IMG/VR virus record: IMGVR_UViG_3300023174_000098
Coordinates: 1 to 64,000 of that record
Source: a virus
Length of the DNA stretch: 64,000 nt
Reading direction: 5' to 3' (one strand)
Positions within the stretch are counted from its first letter, which is position 1. Each line of letters starts with the position of its first letter. Position numbers and translations under genes: made by a program. Below, in pieces: positions 50,222-57,935 of this stretch. A model generated the notes under the pieces. That model was not told where the DNA came from, did not search any database, and worked only from the letters and a program-made list of their open reading frames with translations.

Positions 50222-51439
50222 ATGGCTAAAAGAAAAAACAATGACGATATGGACTCCTTCTTCCAGGACATTGCAAGCCAAACTGGCGGCGACGTTCTCG
50301 AGAAGATTGATAGTGTGAACTACTTTATTGACACAGGAAGTCTTGCTCTAAACTATATTTGTAGCGGTAAATTTATGGGAGGCGGTATTCCCGGTGGTAA
50401 ATTAACTGAAATATACGGACCATCTAGTAGCGCCAAGAGTCTATTTGGTACAAATATTCTTTTCGGCTGCCAGAAGATGGGTGGAGTCCCGGTTCTTCTT
50501 GATTGCGAAAATAGCGCAAATAAAGAATTTATTAAAAAGGCAAGCCATTGTGATCTTGGGAAAATATTAAGATATACTCCCCAATCCTTGGAGGATGTAT
50601 TTGCCAAGATGTATTCCGTTATTGAAAAGGTTCGAAAGGTAAAGAAAGATGTTCCAATTGTAATTGTATATGATTCAATTGGTGTCAGCCCCAGCGCCAG
50701 AGAACTCAGAGAGGTAGATCTCCCGGAAGATTATGACAAGGCCACATACAAAAAAATCGTTGGTGGAAATGAACAACCCGGCGAGCGTGCTAAAATCTGC
50801 TCCAGAGAGTTTAGAAAATTAAACAGTGTGATGGAATCCACTGGCGCCACTGTCATTATCCTTAACCAGACCAGGGATAAAATAGGTGTAATGTATGGCA
50901 ATCCAGAAACTACTGCTGGTGGTGGCAACGCCTTGCCATTCTACGCCAGTTGTCGCCTCCGCCCGCAGACTCAGAGAAAGATAGAAAGAAAAATTTCTGC
51001 TAAGAAGGCAAAAATTTTGGGTGTTAATGTTAAAATCAAAAATGTAAAGAATAAGACCCATCGTCCCTTTGTTGAGTCAGAAGGTATTCAGTTGCTTTTT
51101 GACAAGGGCATTAATCCTCTTACTGGGCTCTTGAGCTGTCTGCTGGAGGCGGACAGAATTGAAGCAAAGAGTGCTGGTAATTTTGTAATTAAAGATGATT
51201 ATTTGGGAGATGATAAAGAAAGTAATAAATTTAAGTCCAGCATGGAAAGAAATGATATTCCAATGGAAATATTACTTAAAAATCCAAAGTTAATAGATGC
51301 TGAATCCAGGCAGCAAATAGAAGAATATTTGGAGCCTTACATGGGCGCCATTAATTTCGAGATATCAGGCGATGTTGTTGAAACCACGGTTTCCGAGGAT
51401 GAAAACATCGATGACATTATCGACGCAGAACTTTCTTGA
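50222..51439 (+). CDS. uvsX: RecA-family recombinase, UvsX-like (405 aa)
   Basis: Walker A GPSSSAKS (66-73), 'VPIVIVYDSIG' (Walker B), 'ATVIILNQTRDKIGVMYGNPETTAGGGNALPFYAS' (partly shown) as loop 2 and surrounding. This is the RecA/UvsX plan; the Walker A has Ser-Ala where RecA has Ser-Gly and ends in Lys-Ser. It performs strand exchange on SSB-coated DNA in recombination-dependent replication. AAAGGA precedes the ATG by about 10 nt. The 3' end overlaps the GNAT gene. Confidence 0.9.
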   Translation: MAKRKNNDDMDSFFQDIASQTGGDVLEKIDSVNYFIDTGSLALNYICSGKFMGGGIPGGKLTEIYGPSSSAKSLFGTNILFGCQKMGGVPVLLDCENSANKEFIKKASHCDLGKILRYTPQSLEDVFAKMYSVIEKVRKVKKDVPIVIVYDSIGVSPSARELREVDLPEDYDKATYKKIVGGNEQPGERAKICSREFRKLNSVMESTGATVIILNQTRDKIGVMYGNPETTAGGGNALPFYASCRLRPQTQRKIERKISAKKAKILGVNVKIKNVKNKTHRPFVESEGIQLLFDKGINPLTGLLSCLLEADRIEAKSAGNFVIKDDYLGDDKESNKFKSSMERNDIPMEILLKNPKLIDAESRQQIEEYLEPYMGAINFEISGDVVETTVSEDENIDDIIDAELS

Positions 51440-51824
51440 GACTAGATTAGTCTGTAGGACAGCAGCGGCCTATAATCTTACTGAAAAAGAAAATGAAATT
51501 TTTATTAATAAGTTAACACTTGATGATTCTGAATTAAAAAAACAACTTATTAATAGAAAAAATTCTAGGTGCTTAAAAAAATTGTCAATTGTCGAGGATA
51601 AAGGATTAATGGTATCCTGGGCATCCTCGACTCAATGGAACAAAATTCAAGCCTATCACGCATTCACCCTTCCCGCCCATAGGAGAAAGGGCTTTGCTAC
51701 TCTTGCATTTTCTATATTAATTGCTAATGGTGATTTTATTAAAAGTCAACCACTGGCAGTTTTTTCAGAAGATTCATACAAAATAGCCCAAAGTCTAGGG
51801 ATGAAATATATAAAGATATTTTAG
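51411..51824 (+). CDS. GNAT-type acetyltransferase-like protein (137 aa)
   Basis: 'AFTLPAHRRKGFATLAFSILIA' is the acetyl-CoA binding motif A of GNAT enzymes (R/Q-x-x-G-x-G/A), followed by 'PLAVFSEDSYKIAQSLGMKYI' as motif B. The start is uncertain: ATG 51411 has GAGG about 12 nt upstream inside uvsX; the frame is open further upstream. The substrate is unknown. It shares a transcript with uvsX. Confidence 0.6.
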   Translation: MTLSTQNFLETRLVCRTAAAYNLTEKENEIFINKLTLDDSELKKQLINRKNSRCLKKLSIVEDKGLMVSWASSTQWNKIQAYHAFTLPAHRRKGFATLAFSILIANGDFIKSQPLAVFSEDSYKIAQSLGMKYIKIF

Positions 51825-51991
51825 TGATCTGAATTGGAGACTTTTGTGGTCTGTGGTAGCGGGTACCCACTTTATCCAAGGCCGTAGATTTTTAGCCGGG
51901 ATTTTTGTAAGACTAAAATCCCGGCTTCATAAACGAAACAGCATAGGCTAATTAATTGTAGCCTATGCTGTTTTTAATTGTAAATTTAAAT
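51825..51991. other. Non-coding gap with nested hairpins
   Basis: 167 nt without an ORF. From 51827 to about 51890, short helices can be nested: TTGGA...TCCAA enclosing AGAC...GTCT and GTGG...CCAC, with an outer ATCT...AGAT. A perfect 12-bp hairpin (51894-51905 with 51915-51926) without a T-run and a terminator follow. This could be a small structured RNA. The folding was done by eye. Confidence 0.35.
51936..51975 (+). terminator. Terminator after uvsX-GNAT, partly bidirectional
   Basis: Perfect 15-bp stem (51936-51950 with 51959-51973), 8-nt loop, then T-run to 51975. On the minus strand it ends in a broken T-run (TTTCGTTT), so it may also serve the convergent small gene. Confidence 0.85.
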
Positions 51992-52234
51992 TCACTCGGC
52001 AGCTTTATCCTCTAGAGCTGTTTCCAGTGACTTGTCTTTTTTAGCTTTGTCTCCAAATAGCTTAAACATGGCATCGGCTGCTATTGGAAGGAAGTATCCA
52101 GCTGGATACTGTGCTCTTGCAGCGGCGTCTGGGTATGCCCAAGTTGCAATTGAGCCTCTGTGTGTTTTTTCATCGAGATTGAATAGGGGAAGTTCTTTTT
52201 TGTTTTCTCCGGCCCAATCAATAAAATTCTTCAT
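51992..52234 (-). CDS. Small predicted internal head protein (80 aa)
   Basis: The start ATG at 52234 follows a near-ideal AAGGAGATAATT; an upstream extension of 19 codons is rejected. The N-terminus MKNFIDWAGENKKEL carries 'FIDWAGE', a variant of the shared tag. The rest is Ala/Lys-rich with 'ATWAYPDAAARAQYPAGYF'. Packaging into the head is inferred. Confidence 0.6.
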   Translation of the reverse strand: MKNFIDWAGENKKELPLFNLDEKTHRGSIATWAYPDAAARAQYPAGYFLPIAADAMFKLFGDKAKKDKSLETALEDKAAE

Positions 52235-52300
52235 AATTATCTCCTTTAATCTCAGAATCAGAATCTTAATTATATAGTATTTAGGTTTCAAAAATTTTTA

Positions 52301-52328
52301 TTGATTTTATTATTTTTATGTGTATAAT
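52301..52328 (+). promoter_or_regulatory. Sigma70-like extended -10 promoter
   Basis: TTGATT (52301-52306), 16 bp, TATAAT (52323-52328) preceded by TGTG. It drives the small basic gene at 52383. Confidence 0.65.
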
Positions 52329-52382
52329 AGTCGTATTAAAGAAATGATTCTTTAATTTAATTACTTTTTGAAAGGTTAATTT

Positions 52383-52667
52383 ATGTCTAATTCGACTATG
52401 AAGGTTAAGGTTGTTTCTGGCAAGTCTTGGTTCGAGGGTATTGTAAATGTTGATGGGCTTTGCCCAACGAAGCTCCAGAAGAGAACGGGTGACTCCACCC
52501 ATTTTCAGACAAGGTCGGCCCTGATTACTGCCGCAAAAACCATTGCAAAGAGGTTTGGCTTCAATCAGGTAAAGATTATTGAGAAGGGTAATGCAATCGT
52601 CAAGAAGGCTTCAATGTCAATTCCGCCAAAGCCCCGTAGAACAAAGAGACGTCCAATTGCTGTTTGA
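52383..52667 (+). CDS. Small basic protein (94 aa)
   Basis: This is a compact domain ('FEGIVNVDGLCPTKLQKRTG', 'ALITAAKTIAKRFGF') with a Pro/Arg/Lys-rich tail ending KPRRTKRRPIAV. It is a monocistronic unit with its own promoter, ribosome site AAAGG and terminator, and its codon use is less AT-rich than its neighbours, which suggests strong expression. The net charge suggests DNA or RNA binding. The family is unknown. Confidence 0.65.
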   Translation: MSNSTMKVKVVSGKSWFEGIVNVDGLCPTKLQKRTGDSTHFQTRSALITAAKTIAKRFGFNQVKIIEKGNAIVKKASMSIPPKPRRTKRRPIAV

Positions 52668-52694
52668 TAATTTTTTATAAAAATTATCTCTGAT

Positions 52695-52726
52695 AAAACC
52701 TCCCGAATAAAATTGGGGGGTTTTTT
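52695..52726 (+). terminator. Rho-independent terminator
   Basis: AAAACCTCCC pairs with GGGGGGTTTT (with a G-U pair) across a 10-nt loop, ending in a T-run. It closes the unit at 52301-52667. Confidence 0.8.
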
Positions 52727-52778
52727 CATATATATTATTAGGTCGATTATACACCCAAATTAAACAAGGAGGATTATC

Positions 52779-52988
52779 ATGGGATGTGGATGTGGCAAAA
52801 ATGCTAGCAGAAATACAAGATCAGCAATTGTTCCAAACGTTACTCAAGCAAGGGTAAATGGAAGCATAGTCAGTACTCAAAATCTCAATCCAAGATCGGC
52901 TCCACAGAGCCCAGCTGGATTATCTTTGGACAAGAGAGAGGTTGAGAAAATCAGACAAGAGGCCATTAAAAAGGCTTTAGGGAAGTAA
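52779..52988 (+). CDS. Small conserved-type protein with CGCGK start (69 aa)
   Basis: It begins MGCGCGKNASRNTRSA, followed by a Ser/Asn/Pro-rich stretch and a charged C-terminal helix. AAGGAGG precedes the ATG by about 6 nt. Similar short CGCGK proteins occur in large phages without known function. The end overlaps the convergent gene by 12 bp. Confidence 0.6.
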   Translation: MGCGCGKNASRNTRSAIVPNVTQARVNGSIVSTQNLNPRSAPQSPAGLSLDKREVEKIRQEAIKKALGK

Positions 52989-53630
52989 TTTTTCTGATTT
53001 AATATCTGGAATCTCCAAGACGTTGTTGTCACATTTTTTGTTGGCAACAACGTCTTTTATTTCTATTTGTATAGACACGCTGTTCTCTGTATAAAATAAA
53101 ACTATTTCTTTTGGAAGATTATCTTGATAGATTACATGTGCTTTTAATATTATTTTATCTTCAAAATTATAGATTTTTTTATATATTGTATTTTTTTCAT
53201 CGAATGTGGTTGATACTTTTTTATCATTGATTTTCACCACCCCAGGTTCATTATTAAATAAATTTAAAAAACAATCTGGATCTAAGACTTGGTTAAATAC
53301 AATGGGAGCCGCAGCTCTATCCGAGTAATACATTAAAGATTGAGCCGAATCCCAGTACCAGAAATATTTTTGATTGCAACCTACATCTAATTCTAAATTA
53401 TTGTTTTTTTTATAAGCTAATATTCTAAAATTGTCGCTCTCCAAAAATATAGAAGCTGTGTATTTTTCTTTTATGAAGTATTTTGATATTGTTATATTTG
53501 AATTTTTTGAATAGAAATTATTTATTTTTTTTATATGTTTTATATCTATTTTTGGTATATTTTCTGTTTTTTTAAAGTAAACAAGCAAGATTAGCACGGC
53601 CAGTAACGCTATTATTATTTTTTTAGGCAT
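52977..53630 (-). CDS. Membrane-anchored hypothetical protein (217 aa)
   Basis: From ATG 53630 (MPKKIIIALLAVLILLVYF) there is an N-terminal membrane anchor or signal. The remainder ('NNLELDVGCNQKYFWYWDSAQSLMYYSD', partly shown) is a beta-rich domain with a LolA-like strand pattern and would face the periplasm. An ATG 8 codons upstream also exists. It lies beside the secreted thioredoxin gene, which starts 40 nt away in the opposite direction. A lipoprotein-handling or superinfection role is only a guess. Confidence 0.55.
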   Translation of the reverse strand: MPKKIIIALLAVLILLVYFKKTENIPKIDIKHIKKINNFYSKNSNITISKYFIKEKYTASIFLESDNFRILAYKKNNNLELDVGCNQKYFWYWDSAQSLMYYSDRAAAPIVFNQVLDPDCFLNLFNNEPGVVKINDKKVSTTFDEKNTIYKKIYNFEDKIILKAHVIYQDNLPKEIVLFYTENSVSIQIEIKDVVANKKCDNNVLEIPDIKSEKLLP

Positions 53631-53669
53631 ATATAATATATCTAAGACATTCAATAGAAGGATTTTTAT

Positions 53670-54044
53670 ATGAACAGAATATTTATTTACTTATTTTTAT
53701 CATTATTTCTTATCCAAGGCGCCAGTTTCTCCCAAGATATGATAACAGAAACTGTTAAATTAGCTAAATCAGAGGATAAAAAGACTATTATTTTATTTTC
53801 TGGAAAATACTGCAGTTGGTGCAAAAAACTTGAAAATTTAATAAATAATGATGATGATGTCAAGAACATCCTATCATCCTATATTATACTTCATGCTGAT
53901 ATCGAAAAAGATTTGGATATGGTTAAAAAATATAAAGTTAAAACAGTGCCAGCAGTCTTTATTTTGGACGAGAACGGAGAAATAACCAAAAATATAGTTG
54001 GTTATAAAGGCAAAGAACAATTTATTAATTTTTTGTCACAATAA
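53670..54044 (+). CDS. Secreted thioredoxin-fold protein (124 aa)
   Basis: A cleavable-type signal peptide (residues 3-20, ending QGASFSQ) precedes a thioredoxin domain with Y47-C48-S49-W50-C51, the cis-Pro in 'VKTVPAVFILDENGE', and 'GYKGKEQFINFL'. It is a paralogue of the protein at 39409. AAGGATTTTTAT precedes the ATG. It would act in the periplasm or at the envelope on disulfides. Confidence 0.8.
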   Translation: MNRIFIYLFLSLFLIQGASFSQDMITETVKLAKSEDKKTIILFSGKYCSWCKKLENLINNDDDVKNILSSYIILHADIEKDLDMVKKYKVKTVPAVFILDENGEITKNIVGYKGKEQFINFLSQ

Positions 54045-54098
54045 AAAAGCATCTTATTGCATATATAAATTTATAATCTTTTTTAAGAGGTAGAAATA

Positions 54099-54971
54099 AT
54101 GCTTAGTTACAAGGACTGGAAAAATCTAAACGAGTCAGTTTTTTCATCTGCTTTTAATCTGGGTGTGAGACCCATGCAGAATGTAGGTCTAGCGGCCCCA
54201 ACTGGTGTAGAGTTAGAAGAAAAGAAAAATGTAGATGTCGAAGAAGACGAAGAGGACGGCGAGATCGTTAAGGTTGCCGCTGAAAAAGATAAACCCGGTT
54301 CTGGTGGGTGTGGATGCAGTAAATGTAGCAAATGTGCCTGCAGTAGCAAAAAAATGGATTCAGATGAAGACGACGCCGACCTAGAGAAAGAGGAGAAAAA
54401 AGATGATAAAAAAGATAAAAGAAAAGATAATGAAGATGGTGGACATGATGAAGAGGATTCTGACGAAGACTCAGACGAAGACGAAGAATCCGACGAAGAC
54501 GAAGACGAAGACGAAGACGAAGACGAAGAAGAGGTAAAAGAAGAAGGACTTACTGAAAAACAAAAGAAACTTCCCAAGGCATTGCAAGATGCAATTCTTA
54601 AAAAGAATAAAAGTAAAAAGCATGAAGATGAAGATGAAGATGAAGATGAAGATGAAGATGAAGATGAAGATGAAGATGAAGATGAAGAAGGACTTACTGA
54701 AAAACAAAAGAAACTTCCCAAGGCATTGCAAGATGCAATTCTCAAAAAGAATAAAAGCAAAAAAGTAAAAAAAGAGGAAGTCGCAACAGACAGCGAAACA
54801 GAGTCAGAGGAATCGTGGTGGAACAGCTTTAATAATCAAACCGCACCAGTTCAGATGAAATGGGATAGCGGTTATGGCGAATATGATATTGCCAATGCAG
54901 AGGTTCCAACCGATGCTAAGCCAGGAGATGTTGGCTTTGCCCCACAAGGTAAAATAGGGGATATTAAGTAA
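54099..54971 (+). CDS. Acidic repeat protein with capsid-targeting-like N-terminus (290 aa)
   Basis: It begins MLSYKDWKNLNESVFSS; 'SYKDWKNLNE' then Ser matches the shared tag and an LxE cleavage site. A Cys cluster (CGCSKCSKCACSS, near 69-81) is followed by long Asp/Glu runs interrupted by two copies of 'GLTEKQKKLPKALQDAIL' and a folded-looking C-terminus with 'SWWNSFNNQ'. GAGG precedes the ATG by about 7 nt. Highly acidic packaged proteins may act as DNA mimics or counter-ion carriers; that role is speculative. Confidence 0.6.
   Translation: MLSYKDWKNLNESVFSSAFNLGVRPMQNVGLAAPTGVELEEKKNVDVEEDEEDGEIVKVAAEKDKPGSGGCGCSKCSKCACSSKKMDSDEDDADLEKEEKKDDKKDKRKDNEDGGHDEEDSDEDSDEDEESDEDEDEDEDEDEEEVKEEGLTEKQKKLPKALQDAILKKNKSKKHEDEDEDEDEDEDEDEDEDEDEEGLTEKQKKLPKALQDAILKKNKSKKVKKEEVATDSETESEESWWNSFNNQTAPVQMKWDSGYGEYDIANAEVPTDAKPGDVGFAPQGKIGDIK
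54462..54764 (+). repeat. GAAGAC/GAAGAT microsatellites and 144-bp-offset duplication
   Basis: Two hexanucleotide runs (54462-54530, 54622-54686) encode Glu-Asp repeats, and a unit of about 78 bp at 54543 recurs at 54687 almost unchanged. The two microsatellites use different Asp codons (GAC, GAT). The copies probably arose by tandem duplication. Confidence 0.85.
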
Positions 54972-54983
54972 AACTAAGATCTA

Positions 54984-56405
54984 CTAGTTTTTAAATTCCT
55001 CTATCTTAACCTCATGTCCCTCTTTAGTAAGAATTTTTATTCTTTTCTCACTGTGTTGCTGTAGATATTTGTTTATATTGAATATAAAATCATAATAGTT
55101 TAATATTTCTTTATCATCAGCAGTTCTTAATCCACGACCCATCCTCTGTATTATTTGATGGTCTGCTTGACCTCCTGCGGCATTCACAAGATTATGAACA
55201 AATACATTGATGCCCGTATTAAAAATTTGTTGAGTAGCCAAAATACAGACATCACCTTTACTTTTTTGCAATATTTTAACTGCCTCTTTTCTGGTTTTCA
55301 TATTGTCTTTGCCTTGAACCCATATGCTATCTTTTATCATAGTGTTTAGCATATCGCCATGTGCAATCCTATCAACTAGAATAAGAGTTCTTCCCTTTAA
55401 AGATTTTGCAAGTTTCACAACCATTTTATGAAAAGTGTAATTTTCTGCTATCCCTCTGGTAACAGCATCGATATATACATCATGAGGTATTTGCGGTTCA
55501 TTTACTTTATAGAAAGTGCACTTTGATTTAGATAATATTTTTCTATTTTGTAATTCTTGAGTTGTGAGTATCCCTGTTTCAGTAGTTGTGGTTTTAAGAA
55601 CCGGTCCGAAAAAACCTTTTACAAAATATTTTTGAACCTTGTCTGTTTCTCCGAATTTAAATGGAGTTGCACTTAGGGCAACTCGAACAGGACAGTTTTT
55701 TAATCTTCTGTATACCGCCTTAGGCAGTTTGCTCATCATGTCATGTATTTCATCGACAAGAAGCACTTGTACCCCAGATAATTGTTTCTCTATTTTTGCT
55801 ATTGATTGCACATTCGCCACCATTATATCACCGGGCTCATTCTTTCCTGACCAAAGTTTGCCCACACTTTCAAAGCCCCAACCGGTTATTTCATCATAAT
55901 TCTGACTGGCGAGGCTTAATCTATTCTGTAACACCAGTATTTTAGTTTTAGGGGGTATACACTTTAATATGCCAACCATAGTGGCTGATTTACCGCTGCT
56001 CGTAGGAGCGAATATTACGCCCCTATTGTGTTTTATAACTTGATTTATAAAATCTACTTGATAATCATAGAGTTCTATGTTTCTTTCTTCTTTCCATGTG
56101 CTTCCAAAATTCTTATCCACTGTTTCATAAAGGAATTTTATTTTATTTCTATTATCTTCGACTGTATATTGTATATTCTTTGCCCTTAAGACAGCTTTTA
56201 TTTCAGGCATCAATCCTGTTAAAAACTTCCCGGTTTCTTTTTGGAAGAACTCTGTATAGCCATCCCATAATTTCATTTTATAGCGACGATTATGATAATA
56301 GTTCTTTTCCCTGAACTTTAGACATCCATTGAGAACAGATTTTATTTCAATATTATCGCTTACGAAATAACTGTAGTCGTTGCTTATTATTAATTTGTTT
56401 TGCAT
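54984..56405 (-). CDS. uvsW: UvsW-like superfamily 2 helicase (473 aa)
   Basis: An N-terminal domain of about 100 residues ('LWDGYTEFFQKETGKFLTGLMP') as in T4 UvsW, then Walker A 'APTSSGKS' (133-140), 'LLVDEIHDM', 'ALSATPFKF', 'ATQQIFNTGINV' and 'QRMGRGLR'. UvsW unwinds R-loops and branched DNA, shifting T4 from origin to recombination-dependent replication. It is the last gene of a three-gene minus-strand operon, 4 nt after the Dda-like gene. Confidence 0.9.
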   Translation of the reverse strand: MQNKLIISNDYSYFVSDNIEIKSVLNGCLKFREKNYYHNRRYKMKLWDGYTEFFQKETGKFLTGLMPEIKAVLRAKNIQYTVEDNRNKIKFLYETVDKNFGSTWKEERNIELYDYQVDFINQVIKHNRGVIFAPTSSGKSATMVGILKCIPPKTKILVLQNRLSLASQNYDEITGWGFESVGKLWSGKNEPGDIMVANVQSIAKIEKQLSGVQVLLVDEIHDMMSKLPKAVYRRLKNCPVRVALSATPFKFGETDKVQKYFVKGFFGPVLKTTTTETGILTTQELQNRKILSKSKCTFYKVNEPQIPHDVYIDAVTRGIAENYTFHKMVVKLAKSLKGRTLILVDRIAHGDMLNTMIKDSIWVQGKDNMKTRKEAVKILQKSKGDVCILATQQIFNTGINVFVHNLVNAAGGQADHQIIQRMGRGLRTADDKEILNYYDFIFNINKYLQQHSEKRIKILTKEGHEVKIEEFKN

Positions 56406-56409
56406 AATC

Positions 56410-57489
56410 TTATGCCCTAGTTAAGTAATTAGGTAAATAGTTTTCTTGTTGGGCCCACACGAGAATATTTTTTGCCCTACTTGCTGCTGTGTATGCCCAT
56501 CTTGTGTGGTCCCACATATCGCATTTCTCTTCTAAGACTATAACTGTGCTAAAACTATCCCCTTGTGCCTTGTGGGCAGTTATAGCATATGCATAGTCAA
56601 AAGGGTTGTCTTCTTGCTGGAACTCAAATTCATTTTTTTCTTTACCAAATTGATTATGATCATAAGGTATTTTATGATAAAGAATATCTCCTGATACAAA
56701 ACTAAATCTATTAAAAGTGTGAAGTTCTTTTACAATTCCTTGCATTCCGTTAAATAATTGTAGTCTTCTATTGTTTTTTAGGCATATAATTTTTTCATTT
56801 ATTGCTATGTGAGTTTCATTTAAGCCTAGGCTTTTTCTTATTTTTTCATTCGTATTAGACCTAGTTTTATTGAAAGCACAAATAACTTGTTCTGCTTTTG
56901 ACATACAAGAATCTTTCAATACATTCTTTTTTATTATCTTTACTTTTTTCTCTGATTTGAATGAATTGGGATTTTTACCTTTTCTCAAATGTTCTGCGAA
57001 GTGCGCTATCTCGCCCGCATTTCTATGAATGGTCTCTAGCTTATAATCTGGATCTTTCATTAAATTGAATTTACTTCCGATTGGCTCTAATTGCCCATGA
57101 TCTCCAATGTATATTATTGGCTTATTAAAGCTCAGCAGATCTTCATGTATTTCTTTTCCCACCATACTGGCTTCATCTATTATGAAACCTTCGTATGGAA
57201 TTTCTTCGGCTGGATACCGCAACCAAATTGTTTCTTCATCTTCTGTTTTAGCTGGGTAGTAGATCAGATTGTGTATTGTTCTTGCATCATGGTTGCCTTT
57301 TTGCCTAAGAACATTCGCAGCTTTACCTGTATATGCACCTAATGCCCAATTCTTCAATTTATGTCGGAGTATTTTTATGATGGTGGATTTACCGGTACCG
57401 GCTAAGCCGCCAATTCCCAAGAATTGATTATTATTAATGTTTTTTAAGACATTTCTAATAACTTCCTTCTGCTCCTCAGAAACAATCAT
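56410..57489 (-). CDS. Dda/RecD-like superfamily 1 helicase (359 aa)
   Basis: Walker A 'GLAGTGKST' (28-36), 'GFIIDEASMV' (motif II), 'IYIGDHGQLEPIG' (motif III), 'AYAITAHKAQGDSF' (motif V) and 'WAYTAASRAKN' (motif VI). This is the SF1B plan of T4 Dda and RecD2, a 5' to 3' helicase that helps replication initiation and clears bound proteins. It is shorter than Dda (439) and lacks part of the tower region. The start overlaps the upstream gene by 4 bp. Confidence 0.9.
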   Translation of the reverse strand: MIVSEEQKEVIRNVLKNINNNQFLGIGGLAGTGKSTIIKILRHKLKNWALGAYTGKAANVLRQKGNHDARTIHNLIYYPAKTEDEETIWLRYPAEEIPYEGFIIDEASMVGKEIHEDLLSFNKPIIYIGDHGQLEPIGSKFNLMKDPDYKLETIHRNAGEIAHFAEHLRKGKNPNSFKSEKKVKIIKKNVLKDSCMSKAEQVICAFNKTRSNTNEKIRKSLGLNETHIAINEKIICLKNNRRLQLFNGMQGIVKELHTFNRFSFVSGDILYHKIPYDHNQFGKEKNEFEFQQEDNPFDYAYAITAHKAQGDSFSTVIVLEEKCDMWDHTRWAYTAASRAKNILVWAQQENYLPNYLTRA

Positions 57490-57920
57490 TTTGTTTTACT
57501 GCCACGTTCCTTGACTTGAATATAAAACGCATAACTTTTTTTCGATGGGTCTGAATCTTTTCTTTCTGATTTTTTAAATAATAATTGGAGTTTTGTTTCT
57601 TTAGACTCCATGTTCAAAAATTGTTTTAATTTAGATAGGACAGAATATATGAACTTCGGCTGACCTGTAATTCTTATTGTGTCTTCATCAAATGTCGTTC
57701 CTTCATGGTCTTTGCTTATCGGGGTAGCCATTATAGGCATTTCTGGTATTCCACGCCAGTACTTTAAAATATCTTTCTTTTTGGCACTCCAACTTTTTTC
57801 TTCCGGTTCTATTTCGCTTGCAACCATATTTTGTTGGTATGCAATTGGCTGTTGGATATCTAGAGTATCTTCTTCTGGATTTTCTGTCTTTTCTTCCATC
57901 CATTTTTTAAAGCTTCTCAT
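57486..57920 (-). CDS. Predicted internal head protein (144 aa)
   Basis: From ATG 57920 it begins MRSFKKWMEEKTENPEED: 'SFKKWMEE' fits the shared tag; another ATG lies two codons upstream. The C-terminal half has 'IRITGQPKFIYSVLSKLKQFL' and a basic tail. It is co-transcribed with the Dda- and UvsW-like helicases. CATATATAT lies 4 nt before the ATG. Packaging is inferred from the tag. Confidence 0.6.
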   Translation of the reverse strand: MRSFKKWMEEKTENPEEDTLDIQQPIAYQQNMVASEIEPEEKSWSAKKKDILKYWRGIPEMPIMATPISKDHEGTTFDEDTIRITGQPKFIYSVLSKLKQFLNMESKETKLQLLFKKSERKDSDPSKKSYAFYIQVKERGSKTK

Positions 57921-57935
57921 ATACATATATATGAC

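Noticed and set aside
51840-51890. Possible tRNA
   Set aside because: No seven-base acceptor stem with CCA, no T-loop (GGTTCRANNCC) and no proper anticodon arm. No tRNA was recognised anywhere in the window.
54107-54760. Minus-strand Ser-rich ORF opposite the acidic repeat gene
   Set aside because: It arises from the GAAGAC/GAAGAT repeats read backwards as Ser codons; a shadow of the real gene.
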